Source: Ephydatia muelleri
Taxonomy: Eukaryota; Porifera; Demospongiae; Spongillida; Spongillidae
DNA length: 64,000 nucleotides
Assembly: GCA_013339895.1 (NCBI GenBank)
Contig: JABACO010000004.1
Location: 3,502,688-3,566,687, forward strand
Direction: 5' to 3'
This document shows positions 11,766-26,446 of this stretch, piece after piece. The notes beneath the pieces are model-generated. The model did not search any database. It was not told where the DNA came from and was given only the letters and a program-made list of their open reading frames with translations. Numbering within the stretch: the stretch's first letter is position 1; every line of letters starts with the position of its first letter. A program made the translations under genes and the position numbers.

Positions 11766-13871
11766 CTATCGTAGTAGTCCCCACATATCGCGCCATCCCT
11801 TTTTACCAGTTCCAGTACTTAAGCGTGTATTTTCGTTTTCAACTTTTTCCAGCAATTCAGCTTGCTTTCTAATTTCCTGTAGAGCTATGACTCGCGGCAT
11901 GTAACCTGGTTTTGCCTCCTGCTTTTCGGATTCGATTAGCAAATCTATATATTCCACTTCGGTCATTGGGTTGGGTTTCAGTGCTATTTGCTTTAATCGG
12001 TCTAGACTAGTGTGTGCTTCCTCGATCATGCCGTAAACAATGTCATTCAGTTGTTGCATCTCGGATTCCATCGAAGCAATCATACTCTCCACTTTGGTTT
12101 TTCCTTTCACAGCGTTCTCGTATTTAGCCTTTAAGTTTTCATATGTCTTTTCTACCTCTTCTTCAACAATATCGTATCGATACGGTGTGTTATGATGGAG
12201 CTGCCAAGAACACTGCTTTGGACACACAGTGCAATTACCGCTTGCATTCATCGCCGCACAACCCCTTTTATCAGCATCGTTGGCTATTCCACATGGAAAA
12301 TGGCAGGTCGTGTGACAATGCTGACAGTTCGTTATAAGTTCACCAGGCTTTAGGGGAACTTGTATTTGTTTCTGCTCTATTACCTTGTATCTGAAGTTTT
12401 TGTTGTCATTAATTTCACCTTCGTGATTCTCAAGGACTTCACACTCCTGCTTAAGAACATCTATCTTTGCAAGTCCGTTTATTATTTGTGGTTGTAGACC
12501 ACGTACAACGGCCTCAAGGCGCTCTCTTTCCTTTAGCACTTCTCGAGTTAAATTCAGGCTTCTAGCCTCCATTGCAACCAACTCCTTGAAAAAAAGCGAA
12601 AAACTTTTTTCTCCCATGGCCCAAAACTGCATGTTAAATGTAGAATCTTCGTCCTCGGTATCACCGCCATCTTTTTCTGAATAGAGGGCCGAGTTGTTAA
12701 ACTTGAATGCCTTGCGATGAGGGACGCTTGCATCAACTACAGCTTGAAATACAGCTGGCTTTTTACCATCAGCAAAAGTGGCAACCAACAAAATGTTGCT
12801 TTCAATGTCTTTGCCAAATATAGACAATGTGGCGTCAAAGATGTACTTTTGAGTAGCAGTAAGACGAACAGCAGATGCCTGAGCAACAAAGACAATCGCG
12901 TGCAACTGATCAACAACATGACACTGGCAATTTGAGAAAAGTTCTTTTATCTGGCCAGCAATTTCTTTGTCTCTTTGGATGCCATTTGTGTCGCCAAATC
13001 CAGGAGTATCGATGACTGTGAGTGTGTAAGGAAGTTTGTAATTCTCCGCTGTTTTGTAAAAAATATAAGCTGTAATCCAGGAGGTTTGACTTTGCGTCTG
13101 AGAACGTCCACCCTCGTCATTGATCAGTTTGTATCGAAAATCGTCGTCCCACTCAACACCATAGACATAGTTAGTCAAACCATTGATCAGTGTACTCTTG
13201 CCCGAACCAGTGGCCCCTACAACCATGAGTACCCTCCCGGGAGCAGGGAAGTTGGGATTTTCCTTCCCAATAGTACGTACTGCGATACGTTTGTTTGCAT
13301 CCACCCTTATGTCCTTTATAGGAGGTTGATAAATTGACATTTGTCCTTTAAGGTTTTTGCCAAGTTGGATCGCGCCGTTCATTACTTCCTTTTTTCTGAC
13401 GTCAGGATGTCTTCTAGTCCTGATGCTTGCGCGATTTCCAATCTCTGTGTGGCTACCATTCTCCGCGCGTCTACCATTCTCCGCGTGGCTACCAGTCTCC
13501 CCGTGTCTACCATTCTCCGCGTGGCTACCATTCTCCGCGCGTCTATCCTTCTCCGCGCGGCTACCGTTCTCCGCGCGTCTACCGTTATCCGCGCGGCTAC
13601 CATTCTCCGCGTGGCTACCAGTCTCCGCGCGGCTACCATTCTCCGCGCGGCTACCAGTCTGCACGCGGCTACCATTCTCCGCGTGGCTACCAGTACCAGT
13701 CTCCACTTCACAATTTGTGGTGTCAGACTCAGGAGCTAGTGCAGCATCTACACAGCTGGATTCGTTTTCCTGCGCGATAGTAGTAATTGTACTTGATTCA
13801 GGATCAACATCTCTTTCACTAGGTTGGCCTCTTTTAAAAAGGCTAGTAACGGACGACCACAATCTCGACAT
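11766..13871 (-). CDS. AIG1/GIMAP-like P-loop GTPase with hexapeptide-repeat N-terminus and Cys-rich C-terminal region
   Basis: A single 701-codon frame without introns. Residues 1-60 are polar; about 61-150 are some 15 tandem hexapeptides of the type RAENGS/HAENGR. The G domain follows: G1 GATGSGKST at 219-227, G3 DTPGFGD at 288-294, and a G4-like TFAD where NKxD or TKxD is usual. This pattern fits the TRAFAC/AIG1-GIMAP class of GTP-binding proteins, in which nucleotide binding drives oligomerisation. From residue 516 is a Cys/His cluster (CQHCHTTCHFPCG, then CTVCPKQCSW) that could bind zinc, followed by Glu/Lys-rich probable coiled coil to the C-terminus. No signal peptide or membrane segment is seen, so a cytosolic protein is inferred. 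The ATG at 13871 is the first in frame. Role in immunity is possible by family analogy only. Confidence 0.8.
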   Translation of the reverse strand: MSRLWSSVTSLFKRGQPSERDVDPESSTITTIAQENESSCVDAALAPESDTTNCEVETGTGSHAENGSRVQTGSRAENGSRAETGSHAENGSRADNGRRAENGSRAEKDRRAENGSHAENGRHGETGSHAENGRRAENGSHTEIGNRASIRTRRHPDVRKKEVMNGAIQLGKNLKGQMSIYQPPIKDIRVDANKRIAVRTIGKENPNFPAPGRVLMVVGATGSGKSTLINGLTNYVYGVEWDDDFRYKLINDEGGRSQTQSQTSWITAYIFYKTAENYKLPYTLTVIDTPGFGDTNGIQRDKEIAGQIKELFSNCQCHVVDQLHAIVFVAQASAVRLTATQKYIFDATLSIFGKDIESNILLVATFADGKKPAVFQAVVDASVPHRKAFKFNNSALYSEKDGGDTEDEDSTFNMQFWAMGEKSFSLFFKELVAMEARSLNLTREVLKERERLEAVVRGLQPQIINGLAKIDVLKQECEVLENHEGEINDNKNFRYKVIEQKQIQVPLKPGELITNCQHCHTTCHFPCGIANDADKRGCAAMNASGNCTVCPKQCSWQLHHNTPYRYDIVEEEVEKTYENLKAKYENAVKGKTKVESMIASMESEMQQLNDIVYGMIEEAHTSLDRLKQIALKPNPMTEVEYIDLLIESEKQEAKPGYMPRVIALQEIRKQAELLEKVENENTRLSTGTGKKGWRDMWGLLR
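13440..13700. repeat. 18-bp coding minisatellite inside the GTPase gene
   Basis: About 14-15 units of 18 bp (plus-strand type TCTCCGCGCGGCTACCAT) encode the hexapeptide run. The unit length of three codon multiples keeps the frame. GC content is much higher than in the surrounding gene, and all six frames stay open over it, which creates the spurious plus-strand frames. Confidence 0.85.
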
Positions 13872-14344
13872 TCGATTCCTTCCTGTATTACCAAATTGAA
13901 ACCCTTATTCCTGCCTACAGATTTTCTCTTTTATACACCCAGACTGCCCAAATAAGGCAATAGTGTTGTCTAAGTCTGGTTACGAAACTAGGGGGAAGCC
14001 CCCCCCCCCACCAGGAGTGGGGTATGGGAACGTTGTAGGCTCCCACATCAGTGTCTGGAGCAGAGCCCCAGAAGCTTTCACAATTTTGGTGCCAAACCCC
14101 GGCAAGAATAATGTATTCGCAGTCGATTATAATTTGCATACATGTATTTAAGGATTCAGATACCATAACATTGCATATAATGGACAGATTAGATAAATGC
14201 AAAATGCATGTGGTGTAAAAGAGTACAGTACAAGGTTAGTGATATGGTAGCATCGGGATGCTCATTATGCTTGACATATGCGAGTTCTTTTCTAGGACGT
14301 CCCCCCTCCCTCGCATGCAGCTAAAATTCCCACACACAAACTCA
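13872..14344. other. Upstream region of the GTPase gene; no gene seen
   Basis: Presumed promoter side of the minus-strand GTPase gene. It holds a C9 run and a GC-rich stretch near 13990-14050 but no motif I can name with confidence. Confidence 0.35.
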
Positions 14345-14399
<55 letters not shown>

Positions 14400-14444
14400 G
14401 CACACACACACACGCACGCACACACACACACACACACACGCACG

Positions 14445-14483
<39 letters not shown>

Positions 14484-14497
14484 GCACACACACACAG
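14345..14497. repeat. (CA)n microsatellite with CGCA interruptions
   Basis: Almost pure CA for 150 bp, broken by CGCACGCA groups. Confidence 0.95.
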
Positions 14498-14905
14498 AGA
14501 GTGTAACAGGGTGGAGTCCTTTTCAAAAGGTTGAACCTAATGAGGGCAGGAGACAATCATTAACTGAAAACATTTTTAAAGAGGGCTAGGCTATATTGTT
14601 GACAGCAATCACTACTGGTATGATGATGAATACACTCAAAATCTTTTCAAATTAAAACTGATATGACCTTCTGTAGACACACACACACAACACACACACA
14701 AACACACACACACACACACAGAGTGTAACATGGGTGGAGTCCTTTTCAAAAGGTTGAACCTAATGAGGGCAGGAGACAATCATTAACTGAAAACATTTTT
14801 AAAGAGGGCTAGGCTATATTGTTGACAGCAATCACTACTGGTATGATGATGAATGCACTCAAAATCTTTTCAGATTAAAACAAATATGGCCTTCTGGACA
14901 CACAC
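14494..14905. repeat. Tandem duplication of a 190-bp segment, each copy ending in CA repeats
   Basis: Two copies (about 14494-14690 and 14719-14900) both contain GGTGGAGTCCTTTTCAAAAG, GAGGGCTAGGCTATATTG and CAATCACTACTGGTATGATG. They differ by a few bases. Each copy is bordered on both sides by CA repeats, which suggests slippage or unequal exchange between microsatellites. Confidence 0.9.
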
Positions 14906-15075
14906 ACACACATAAACACACACACATGCACGCACACACTCATGCACACACGCTCATCAGTGCACCCACACACAAACACATGCATAACACACTTGCACAC
15001 ACACACATGCACACACCACTCATGCACGCACACACACACCCATCAGTGCACACACACACACATACACACACACAT
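14900..15075. repeat. CA-rich simple-sequence region
   Basis: Irregular CACACA/CATGCACA runs. The threonine/histidine-rich frames across it are artefacts of composition. Confidence 0.85.
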
Positions 15076-16490
15076 GTATGTGCAGGGCCTCTCGGGCCTT
15101 ACACTCCTGGACCATCTGTTAGTGCAGCTCCTACAAGCTGAGTTCGGAATGTGGAATTGGCTCCTGGAATTTGGACTTGAGGCTGCCTTGTAGAGGCATC
15201 CTGTGTTGTCATTGCCTAGGTAGCCACATGTACTTGTTGGGTACCATTAATGATGGTTAGGTTATTCGTCTGTACATGCAATCTGATCACAAGAGGTGAG
15301 GGAGCCGGAGGGGTGTGGGATGTGGAAGAGTGGAGGGGGGGGGACCCAATTGGTTGAATTAGGAGCATGAAAAATGAGTAGACAAATGCAGGTGGGAGGG
15401 AGGAAATGAGTTTGGCAAGGTGGATGGAGATATTTCCCATCATACATAATTATGTACATGTACATGTCCACACGAGTGCTAGAGTTGCCCTTATAATTAT
15501 CAGCAGCCTCTTTGCTGTTTACATGTATTTATTTCGTGTAGTGGTTAGTTCACTGAAACCTATTCAGTTCATGCTGTGGTGTGCCATGCTAGACCATCTG
15601 TTTTGTGGAAGTTCTCCATGCAGTATGTGTATGTTACAATATTGAAAAATTTTGGCCTGAAGGATTGAGGAGGTGTGCACACTACACTAATAGTATGAAA
15701 CACTATACATGCAATGTCTTTTCTGCTGTGCCTTGCCATGATGGCTTTTAGTACTAAGTGCATGTGTCTGTATTGCAATTAATGTCAGATGAACCAACAT
15801 TATGCGGATTGTTTTATACTTCAGCTATATGATTAGTTAACATATAGCCTGAATAAAATTTATGTGTATGGGATTGTCTTTACGATCACAGTGTTCTCCA
15901 GTTAAGAACCAAATCTACATGCATGCAGAAATAAAATTATTGGCATTTCAGATAATCATTTTTATTATCACCAACACAGCTAATAGCACTAAAATTATTT
16001 GCACTTTCATATGACAGTTGATTCTATGTACATTGATCATGCTTGAACATTGGTTATGACAGCTACTATTGCTTTTGATTCAGTCTAATTGCTAAATATC
16101 TGGAAATTATACAGAAGTCTCTATATTTCTTTAGTAATAAATATGATGGCTGTTTTGTGCTGGAAACATCGGTTGTCTCATTCACTAAACATAGCATTAA
16201 ATAAATCTACAAGTTGGCTTTACGGTAACAATGATCCTCAGTTCAGGTCCAGATTGATGCAGTAACAATAAATATATTATTCATTTATTTTGGGGGCATT
16301 CAAGTACAGTGTAATGAGCAGTCAAAAAGAATCATGCTGCAACTAAATGTAAGAGCTTAGTTGCTTACAGCTATCATACGTGTATAGTTGCAAGATGACA
16401 TTCGTAATTATGATCACACAAAAAAAATTACATTAGAGGAAAAGCTACTATGATTAGAATACTGCTCTCCACAGGTCTATGCTAATTGTC
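15076..16490. other. No supported gene
   Basis: A Leu-rich plus-strand frame at about 15083-15193 follows a possible acceptor (TGTGTGCAG-type) but is too short to call an exon. The rest is AT-rich and featureless up to the end of the P450 gene. Confidence 0.4.
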
Positions 16491-20092
<3,602 letters not shown>

Positions 20093-20279
20093 CTGCAAAA
20101 TTTCAAGACTGGGTTCATGCATGTCGAGTGTTTTGTGCATGTATAAATAATGATTATATTAAGTTCACGGAATACTCCATGCATCGTTTTGGATGAAAAA
20201 TTGATAGCAGAAGTAAGAATACATTGAAGAGAATAGATCATATTTGATGCTAAGAGAGTTTGATGCATGCGCTTGCCAG

Positions 20280-20575
20280 GAGAAAGCTTTCCACTGGTAG
20301 AAGTGAAGAATGGCTCATTTATCTCCCAACTGATGAACTTGTGTGCAACATAGTATTTGCAGGTATCTACATGAAGTAAGTGCTAGCCTAGTTCCGTGTC
20401 CACATGGTACATAGAGACCAGTAATGTTGACACAGGGAGCCTACAATGTAGGGTGTTAACAGTTATGGAACCGAAGTAGACACAATAACTTTGTTTTTGC
20501 ATTCACAAGCAGAGTGAGCAAGAGGATTTTGAACACACATCCAACTAACAGCTCCACATCATGATGGATGTAGTT
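20280..20575 (-). pseudogene. Decayed partial copy of the neighbouring receptor gene
   Basis: The sequence parallels 22880-23215 along nearly its whole length. Shared blocks include CTGATGAAC, the GGAACCAAGGTAGAC/GGAACCGAAGTAGAC pair, GAGCAAGAGGAT and CCAACTAACAGCTCCA. It covers the equivalent of transmembrane helices 1-3 but has indels and no open frame. It sits about 190 bp upstream of the first recognised P450 exon, so either it lies in a P450 intron or the P450 gene is truncated here. Confidence 0.75.
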
Positions 20576-20595
20576 ATACAATATGCTGTTCCAGA

Positions 20596-21296
20596 TTTAT
20601 TTTTCAATACCCTTCAGTGTAGTTAAGGCATGGAATATAGTTTTGAATGGAGAAAATGAAGAGCTCAGAATGGCACCTTCTGCTGCTTCATTACATACTG
20701 TTTTTCTTACGATGTTGCTGTCTTGTATTATCATGTAAACAATTTTTTTGTCATAGCAACTACACCACATGCAATGAAATCCTTAACATCGTGTTTCGCA
20801 AAATCCGGCCCGCAGCAGTGGTCAGACACGCACAACATATGAACTGCATATAACTAACATATTAATCAAATGTCTATCAATTGCTTATATAATACCTGGG
20901 AGAAAGGCATACTGTATTCAAATTGAGAATATAAGACAATTTAAACTGCATAAACAAAGCGGAAATTAAGGTTGCAGACCAATTATTTAGCAATGTTCAT
21001 GACTAAAAGGATTGGTAGAAGTTCGATTAAATGCGTTAGTCCACATTTCATTTGAAGCTGGATTTTGTAAAACATTACGTGAAGGAAGTAATTGCGCTAA
21101 CGATTATATGGCAATGCATGCATTATTACTATGGCAATGAAATATGTACAATGATAATATAAGACAGCATGACAACAAAATCATTTTTGGTCATTCATTT
21201 CGAATGTGGCTAATGTTGCAAATTGCCACTTTGAGCTCATTGTTTTCTCCATTCAACTGTATTACATGCCTTAACTACATTGAGCCCTTATCTTAC
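20596..21296. repeat. Diverged 65-70 bp inverted repeat flanking 560 bp
   Basis: 20596-20665 read in reverse complement matches 21230-21296 with gaps; both contain TTTTCTCCATTCAA and CATGCCTTAACTACA. No coding sequence lies between the arms. A degraded foldback or MITE-type element is the likeliest source; no target duplication is evident. Confidence 0.5.
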
Positions 21297-22190
21297 TGTA
21301 CATCCAATCACATGAGCCAATGTTGAAAAGTGTTAAATCATTGCAGTTTCAATAATAACTTAATACTCACTTTTGAACATACATGTAATCATTACGCACA
21401 GTGTCATGTAAACAATTGAGCAGTGTATGTAAAGCTTCTACAAACATTAGACAAAGGAATTAAAAGCTTGCATGGCAACAAGACAAAGTGACATATTCAA
21501 ATCAAATTCAAATCCCCTTTGGTGTGCCATGAGCCCACAAAATACTGGATCATAGTCTACTATCAAATGAAGAAGTAACATGATCATCTCTCTCTGCTAC
21601 ACAACAGGACAATAGTTTTGTCCATACATGGTAGTATCTAATTAGGTCCATAGGTGTGAACATGGTTGACTGCATCATAGATATTTCCCTCCACATACAC
21701 AAGCACACTCTAGACACTATACAACCACCTGACCTTACTGACATTACACTGGAAACTGGCCTTGCTAACACAATCAAAATATTTCATGCATGTGTCTCTC
21801 AGGTGGTTGCTCCAGAATGGTTCTAATATTCCAGTTTACACTGGAATGTTTGAAAGTAACTTGACCATCAGCCATGGGAATGCCAGTCATAGCCTCTAGG
21901 GATCACTAGGTTTCAAACATACTACAGTACATGAGACAGTATTATAATGTGTGCAATTTCTTGGTACAATAAAGTTTCAACGAAACATCCATGACAATGA
22001 GCTGTTAAAACTAATCATACTGCACTGTCACCAACCCATGTGTTGTATAAAATATTGCTTGGTGATGGAGGCTTCAGGACTGGCTCTTTTATGGTGCCTC
22101 CTTCACACTTGTGTTGAGGAATTGCCACTCTCAGGCCATTGTGCTTCGAAATCCCAGCAGTGCTGTTAATGTACACTGCACTGTCTGGCT

Positions 22191-23298
22191 TCAATTGCCA
22201 CTTGAAGAGTTCACTCTGAATCTTTTGTTCACTGCAAATACTAACACGGGACCTGATGTTGGCAATACATAGAATGATACACAAAACATCAATGACAAAG
22301 GCAAATCCACGTCTGAAAACTTCCTATGGTGAATTAAAACGATTGAATCTACTACTACATAGTTTATACTGACACAAAATATATAGGGCACAACTGCCAA
22401 TGGCCAGGGATTTGAGTGCCCTCACTTCAGACTCCCACTGGATTGGAATGTCAATTCTAGTTGGCATTACACCATTGGTGTTATGGATTGTTCTAATGGT
22501 GTGCAGCTGTCTGAAGATGCATATAATGTAGTGGATGATGCAGATAAGAAGGGAAGCAGGGCCACTAAGACTTACAATGATTAGAATTGTGATTTGGCCT
22601 GGAAACAATCGTTCAGTAGTCCAACTGGAAGTGAAGCAGGAAATGATGTCATCTGTTTCACCTATTATCTGGCTGCCTTGCAGTACACCTAACACTCCCT
22701 TGACCACTGTGCAAGATACCTTTCTACGATAACTGAAGGTTTCGGACAGTGTGATTCACTCAACCATCTGCTTGTATTTCATTGCTCCTGGTGACGCTGG
22801 CGCCATCAGACTACTGAGGAGTTTGTATGCCCGCGGACCTATAGTCGAAAGAAAAAGTCACATCACTCCAAGCTCTAAATGTGTTCTCCTGGAGTAAGGT
22901 TTCCACTCAAAGAGGTTAACAACTGCTCTGTATCTCTCCCGACTGATGAACATGTGCAACATAAGGGTCTGCACACTGGTCATGTAACTGATAGCCTGGT
23001 TCAGTGTACACATGGTCTGTCCTAAGACCCACTGCTTGGTCACAGACAATACCAGTAAGGTTGATAATGGGAACAGACACAGCAGGTTATTGACAGCCAT
23101 GGAACCAAGGTAGACATCTATATTGTTCTGAAATCTTCTCGCCTTCACAAGCATTGTGAGCAAGAGGATATTGGAGACCAGTCCAACTAACAGCTCCACC
23201 ACCAGGATGGGTGTGAATATCCTAACTATAGCTGGAAATTGGAGAACAGTAGAGACATTAGAAGTTTGACTGCTGTAGAGGGAACCATTGTCTCCCAT
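22191..23298 (-). pseudogene. Rhodopsin-like G-protein-coupled receptor, apparently frameshifted
   Basis: Seven-helix receptor in pieces. The first block (23298-22880) starts MGDNGSLYSSQTSNVS with two N-glycosylation sites. Helix 1 is LVGLVSNILLLTML and helix 2 LGSMAVNNLLCLFPLSTL. Helix 3 carries the conserved Cys (TMCTLNQ) and an ERYRAVV box in place of DRY. The second block (22741-22324) has the second extracellular loop, helix 5 (ITILIIVSLSGPASLLICII) and the start of helix 6. The third (22400-22191), in another frame, has helix 7 (FYVLPTSGPVLVFAVNKRFR). A one-base shift in helix 6 near 22380 breaks the protein. The gap 22742-22870 may be an intron with acceptor ACCTTCAG. Helix 2 lacks the usual sodium-site Asp. 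It could be a pseudogene or an active gene with a sequencing error; ligand unknown. Confidence 0.6.
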
Positions 23299-25165
23299 GG
23301 CTCAAAAAAGGATGCAAAATAAATTTAAAAGCTAAAGCTGGTCTTTTATACACACATACGAGATAATTATTTTGTTATTATCAAAACTTCTGCCACAAAA
23401 TACCAACACCAGATCTATTACCACACCTGTTCATTATTACAGTTCATTATGCAATAGTTGCATGTGTGAAACAACAGTTCAGCTACGTTGCATGCAGTAC
23501 TACGTTGATTGCATCATGCATACATAACCTAATCCAATTTTAAAATGGGCCTCGTTAATATTAATTCCAATGAACATGTTTGATCCGTCTTCATTCCAGA
23601 ACGATTTACATGTTGTACTGAAGATATCCACTGCCCTCATCAAGGAGAACTCTTAGAACCACTATTATACTATCGTACGTTCTTGTCATGTAGTATATGA
23701 TTATACACTTTTCTGTTGTTTGAGGTACAAATTAGACAGAACATACACTCCTACATGAATATAGCAAAGTGTATCGAGCCAATGATTGGTTCAAGTGTTT
23801 CTTGGAGTGAGAGTTATGCAAGCTAATACACTGTAGCGGTTGATTGGTGTTGGTGTTGGAGAGGCTTATGCACAGCTGTTGAGTGGTGTTGGGGATGCTA
23901 CGCATATTGGTCCATGCGTAGTTTAGTATAAACTGTGTGGTGTTGGGATTTTAAGTCAATCAAGGCGTCTGTACTTGTGCATTACTGCTGTACCCCTCTC
24001 CCAATGCTCGCAGGTGTAAATTGTTTACTACCTCCAAGAGAAAACAATAATGTGTAACTGAAAGCAGGCGAAGAGTACGTGTTCTTCAAGTTCCAAGCTT
24101 ATTGTGTGTTAGACTGAGCGGTGCTAGGTAAGCGGTTTTCCCCAAAGAAGTGGATTTCCCCTAATAGAAGGTTTGCCACTTGGTTTTTCCTGAGGAGAGC
24201 TGTGGACTCATCTCCCCAAATTTATTTCAGTCAGATGCAGTGTTGATTTTGTACTAGTTATCAGGGCTTCAGTCTGTCGAGTAATGTGTATTGTGTTGTG
24301 GTCTAGTTTTGGTGGGCTGATGACAGTGGCTTGCACAACAGATGACGCACCCAAATATGATGAAGTGTCATTGGGGAGGGTAGCGTGCATGTGATAGGAG
24401 ATACAAACTATTTCCATACATGAATAAGTTTATGGTCCTTCAGATCAAGAATGCACACTGTACGGGAACGTGGTATAAACAATAAATAATAAAAAACACA
24501 GTAAGTCTTTGTCTGCAAATTTGGGACTCAAGGTGCTAAAAGCCCCATTAGTGGCATTGCTGACACTTTGCAAGCATACGTAGAGAGCGTAATGGCTTAT
24601 GTGATCAACTTGTTATTTACAATCTAAGCGACGATAATAAGGGTGAGAAATGTTCAAGGCAATAAATGTTTCTGTACATTTGTTTAGATGTTGTACATTT
24701 CATAGAGTTTTTCGATCTCCAATTGAAGCACATGAATGGAGCTGGAGTGTTATAAATTAAAGGCAAGTATGTAGTGAGGAAATAGTTTCCTAAGTCATTG
24801 TCTGTTGAATTAGTTAATAATGTACACATACACAAACACATAGTGTTATGTGCCCAGCTGGGACCATCTTTGGCTGATTCACGTTCCAGTAATATGTTGG
24901 ATACGCCACATTTGCAGCTGTCATGGTAAATGTGTGTAAATATGATCGCTGAAAATGTATTTGCTTCAGGGGTGTGGCCTCTACTGAGTAATTTGGAGGA
25001 CCCAGACCTTGGAAAGATTGAAGCAAAGCCCAAGGTTCGAAAGGAATCTGTGATAGCCGATATGTTGAAGACCATGGTGGAGCCAATGCTGGTGTGCAGG
25101 ATAGACTGTTTAAGCGGCATGGCTGCTGAAAATCAGAATCTGCCAAAGATGGGTATGTGAAGGAT
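23299..25165. other. No confident gene
   Basis: Mostly unique sequence. A plus-strand frame at 24930-25160 (containing EDPDLGKIEAKPKVRKESV) has protein-like composition but no homology I can name; I leave it uncalled. Confidence 0.35.
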
Positions 25166-25169
25166 TCAC

Positions 25170-25670
25170 TTCAGAGACGGTTGGAGACCTAGACATATAA
25201 CTCGACCCTTTCTTTGTACATGTACATCTATATATATATATGTTTGTTTGTTGCATGCGTGCTCAATGATGCTAAACCTATTTGGTATTGGTTTATGGGT
25301 AGCTCTGTACTGGGGGCAGATATACGTTTCTGTCTGTTGAACATAGTGAATTAGACAGAAACTATGCTCCTTCTGTATGTAGTTGGTTGTACAGCATGTG
25401 ATGGCCACGTGAGGGAAGGTTTAAATAGGTTTGCTCGGAAGTTTAGTGCAGTCTACATGCATGTGCACCTGCTGCAAACATTTGCTACAATGTCAAGTAC
25501 CGAGACATCCACGGCTGGAGGTCTCAAAAGGTTCAGGCATATAACTCGACCTTTTCTTTGTACATCTATGTGGTTGTTTGTTTGTTTGTTTGTTGCAGGT
25601 GTGCACAATGGCACTAAACCTATTTGGTATTGTGAGGTAGTGCTGTACTGGGGGCAGGAGGAGGGAGTGT
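25170..25670. repeat. Direct duplication of about 150 bp
   Basis: 25170-25322 and 25517-25670 share CATATAACTCGACC, TTTGTTTGTTGCA, CTAAACCTATTTGGTATTG and CTGTACTGGGGGCAG with moderate divergence. The second copy ends about 45 bp before the LTR. The parent element was not identified. Confidence 0.75.
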
Positions 25671-25716
25671 AATGATACCCTTATTATGTATTGTTGGCAG
25701 GTCTGGAGAGTGGAAG

Positions 25717-25848
25717 TGTAATGAACTAGTGATTAACACCTGAGGTGTGGGTACACGTGTTCAACCCTTATATAGGTAGCTAGTACTTTTGGTCTGTCTA
25801 TGCACTTGGTGTGTGCCCTTTTTATTAAATTAGTAGACCTACATTACA
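25717..25848 (+). repeat. 5' LTR (132 bp) of a Ty3-type retrotransposon
   Basis: Begins TGTAATG and ends CATTACA, a perfect 7-bp terminal inversion with TG...CA ends. It matches the inverse LTR at 34894-35025 with two substitutions. It is preceded by GAAG; the same four bases follow the other LTR when read in element orientation. That fits a 4-bp target duplication. Confidence 0.9.
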
Positions 25849-25849
25849 T

Positions 25850-25866
25850 TGGTGGCAGCGGTGGGA
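25850..25866 (+). promoter_or_regulatory. Putative tRNA primer-binding site
   Basis: TGGTGGCAGCGGTGGGA starts one base after the 5' LTR, the place and TGG start expected for minus-strand priming by the 3' end of a tRNA. The tRNA species was not determined. Confidence 0.6.
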
Positions 25867-26246
25867 TGGCTAAATCCAGTATCCCGCTACCTGAAATTTG
25901 CGTAGAGGACTTTGAGCACTCGTGGACCAAATTTCGATTGGCGGTTGCGGCCAACAAATGGGAGAAAGAAAAGGAGCTGACTGTACTTCCTGCATTGCTA
26001 CGAGGTAAACTGGTCGAGTACTATGTGTCTCTTGAAGATGAAAAGAAAGCCGACCCTGAGACATTAAGAAAGGCGTTGATGGATAGAGCGGGCATCTCGA
26101 AGGATCCCTTAGCGTCTGCGAAAGTCTTCTCTGAGCGCAGGCAAGGCGAACAAGAAACCGTGACAGATTTCGAGGGTGCTCTTAAAAAGCTCTTCAAGGA
26201 AGCTTACCCTGAAGAGACTGCTTCAACGTATCCGTGCCGAAATTAG
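25866..26246 (+). pseudogene. Gag of the LTR retrotransposon, C-terminally deleted
   Basis: The ATG at 25866 lies 18 bp after the LTR. The protein MAKSSIPLPEICVEDFEHSW... has the capsid-like pattern of Ty3 Gag: WTKFRLAVAANKWEKEKEL, LPALLRGKLVEYYV, and ETVTDFEGALKKLF. It breaks off near 26222 and runs out of frame to a stop at 26246. No CCHC zinc knuckle remains. An internal deletion has joined Gag to the back half of the protease, shifting the frame. Confidence 0.8.
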
Positions 26247-26446
26247 CAACGTGGCGCCTATTGCGGCAAATGGAAGCCCACTGGACGTAGTTGGTCGTGT
26301 GAACATTGAAATCACAATGGATGCATTCTGTACAAATCATTCTTTTATTGTGGTACAGAAACTTACTGTTGACTGTTTATTGGGCATGGACTTTTTGGCT
26401 AAGCACGGGGCAGTAATTGATTGTGTGAAGAATTCATTATCACTAA
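26226..26446 (+). pseudogene. C-terminal half of the retrotransposon aspartic protease, interrupted by a transposon
   Basis: The frame reads NGSPLDVVGRVNIEI, then LTVDCLLGMDFLAKHGAVID, the flap-to-C-terminal part of a Ty3-type protease. The DTG/DSG active site is absent, lost in the same deletion that truncated Gag. At 26446 the frame enters the DNA transposon. The continuation of the polyprotein is at 38475 on the minus strand. Confidence 0.8.

Noticed and set aside
13341-13899. Plus-strand frames of up to 180 codons opposite the GTPase gene
   Set aside because: They are the antisense of an 18-bp coding repeat that keeps all frames open.
14236-14506. CVCVCV and THTHTH frames
   Set aside because: Direct translation of a CA microsatellite.
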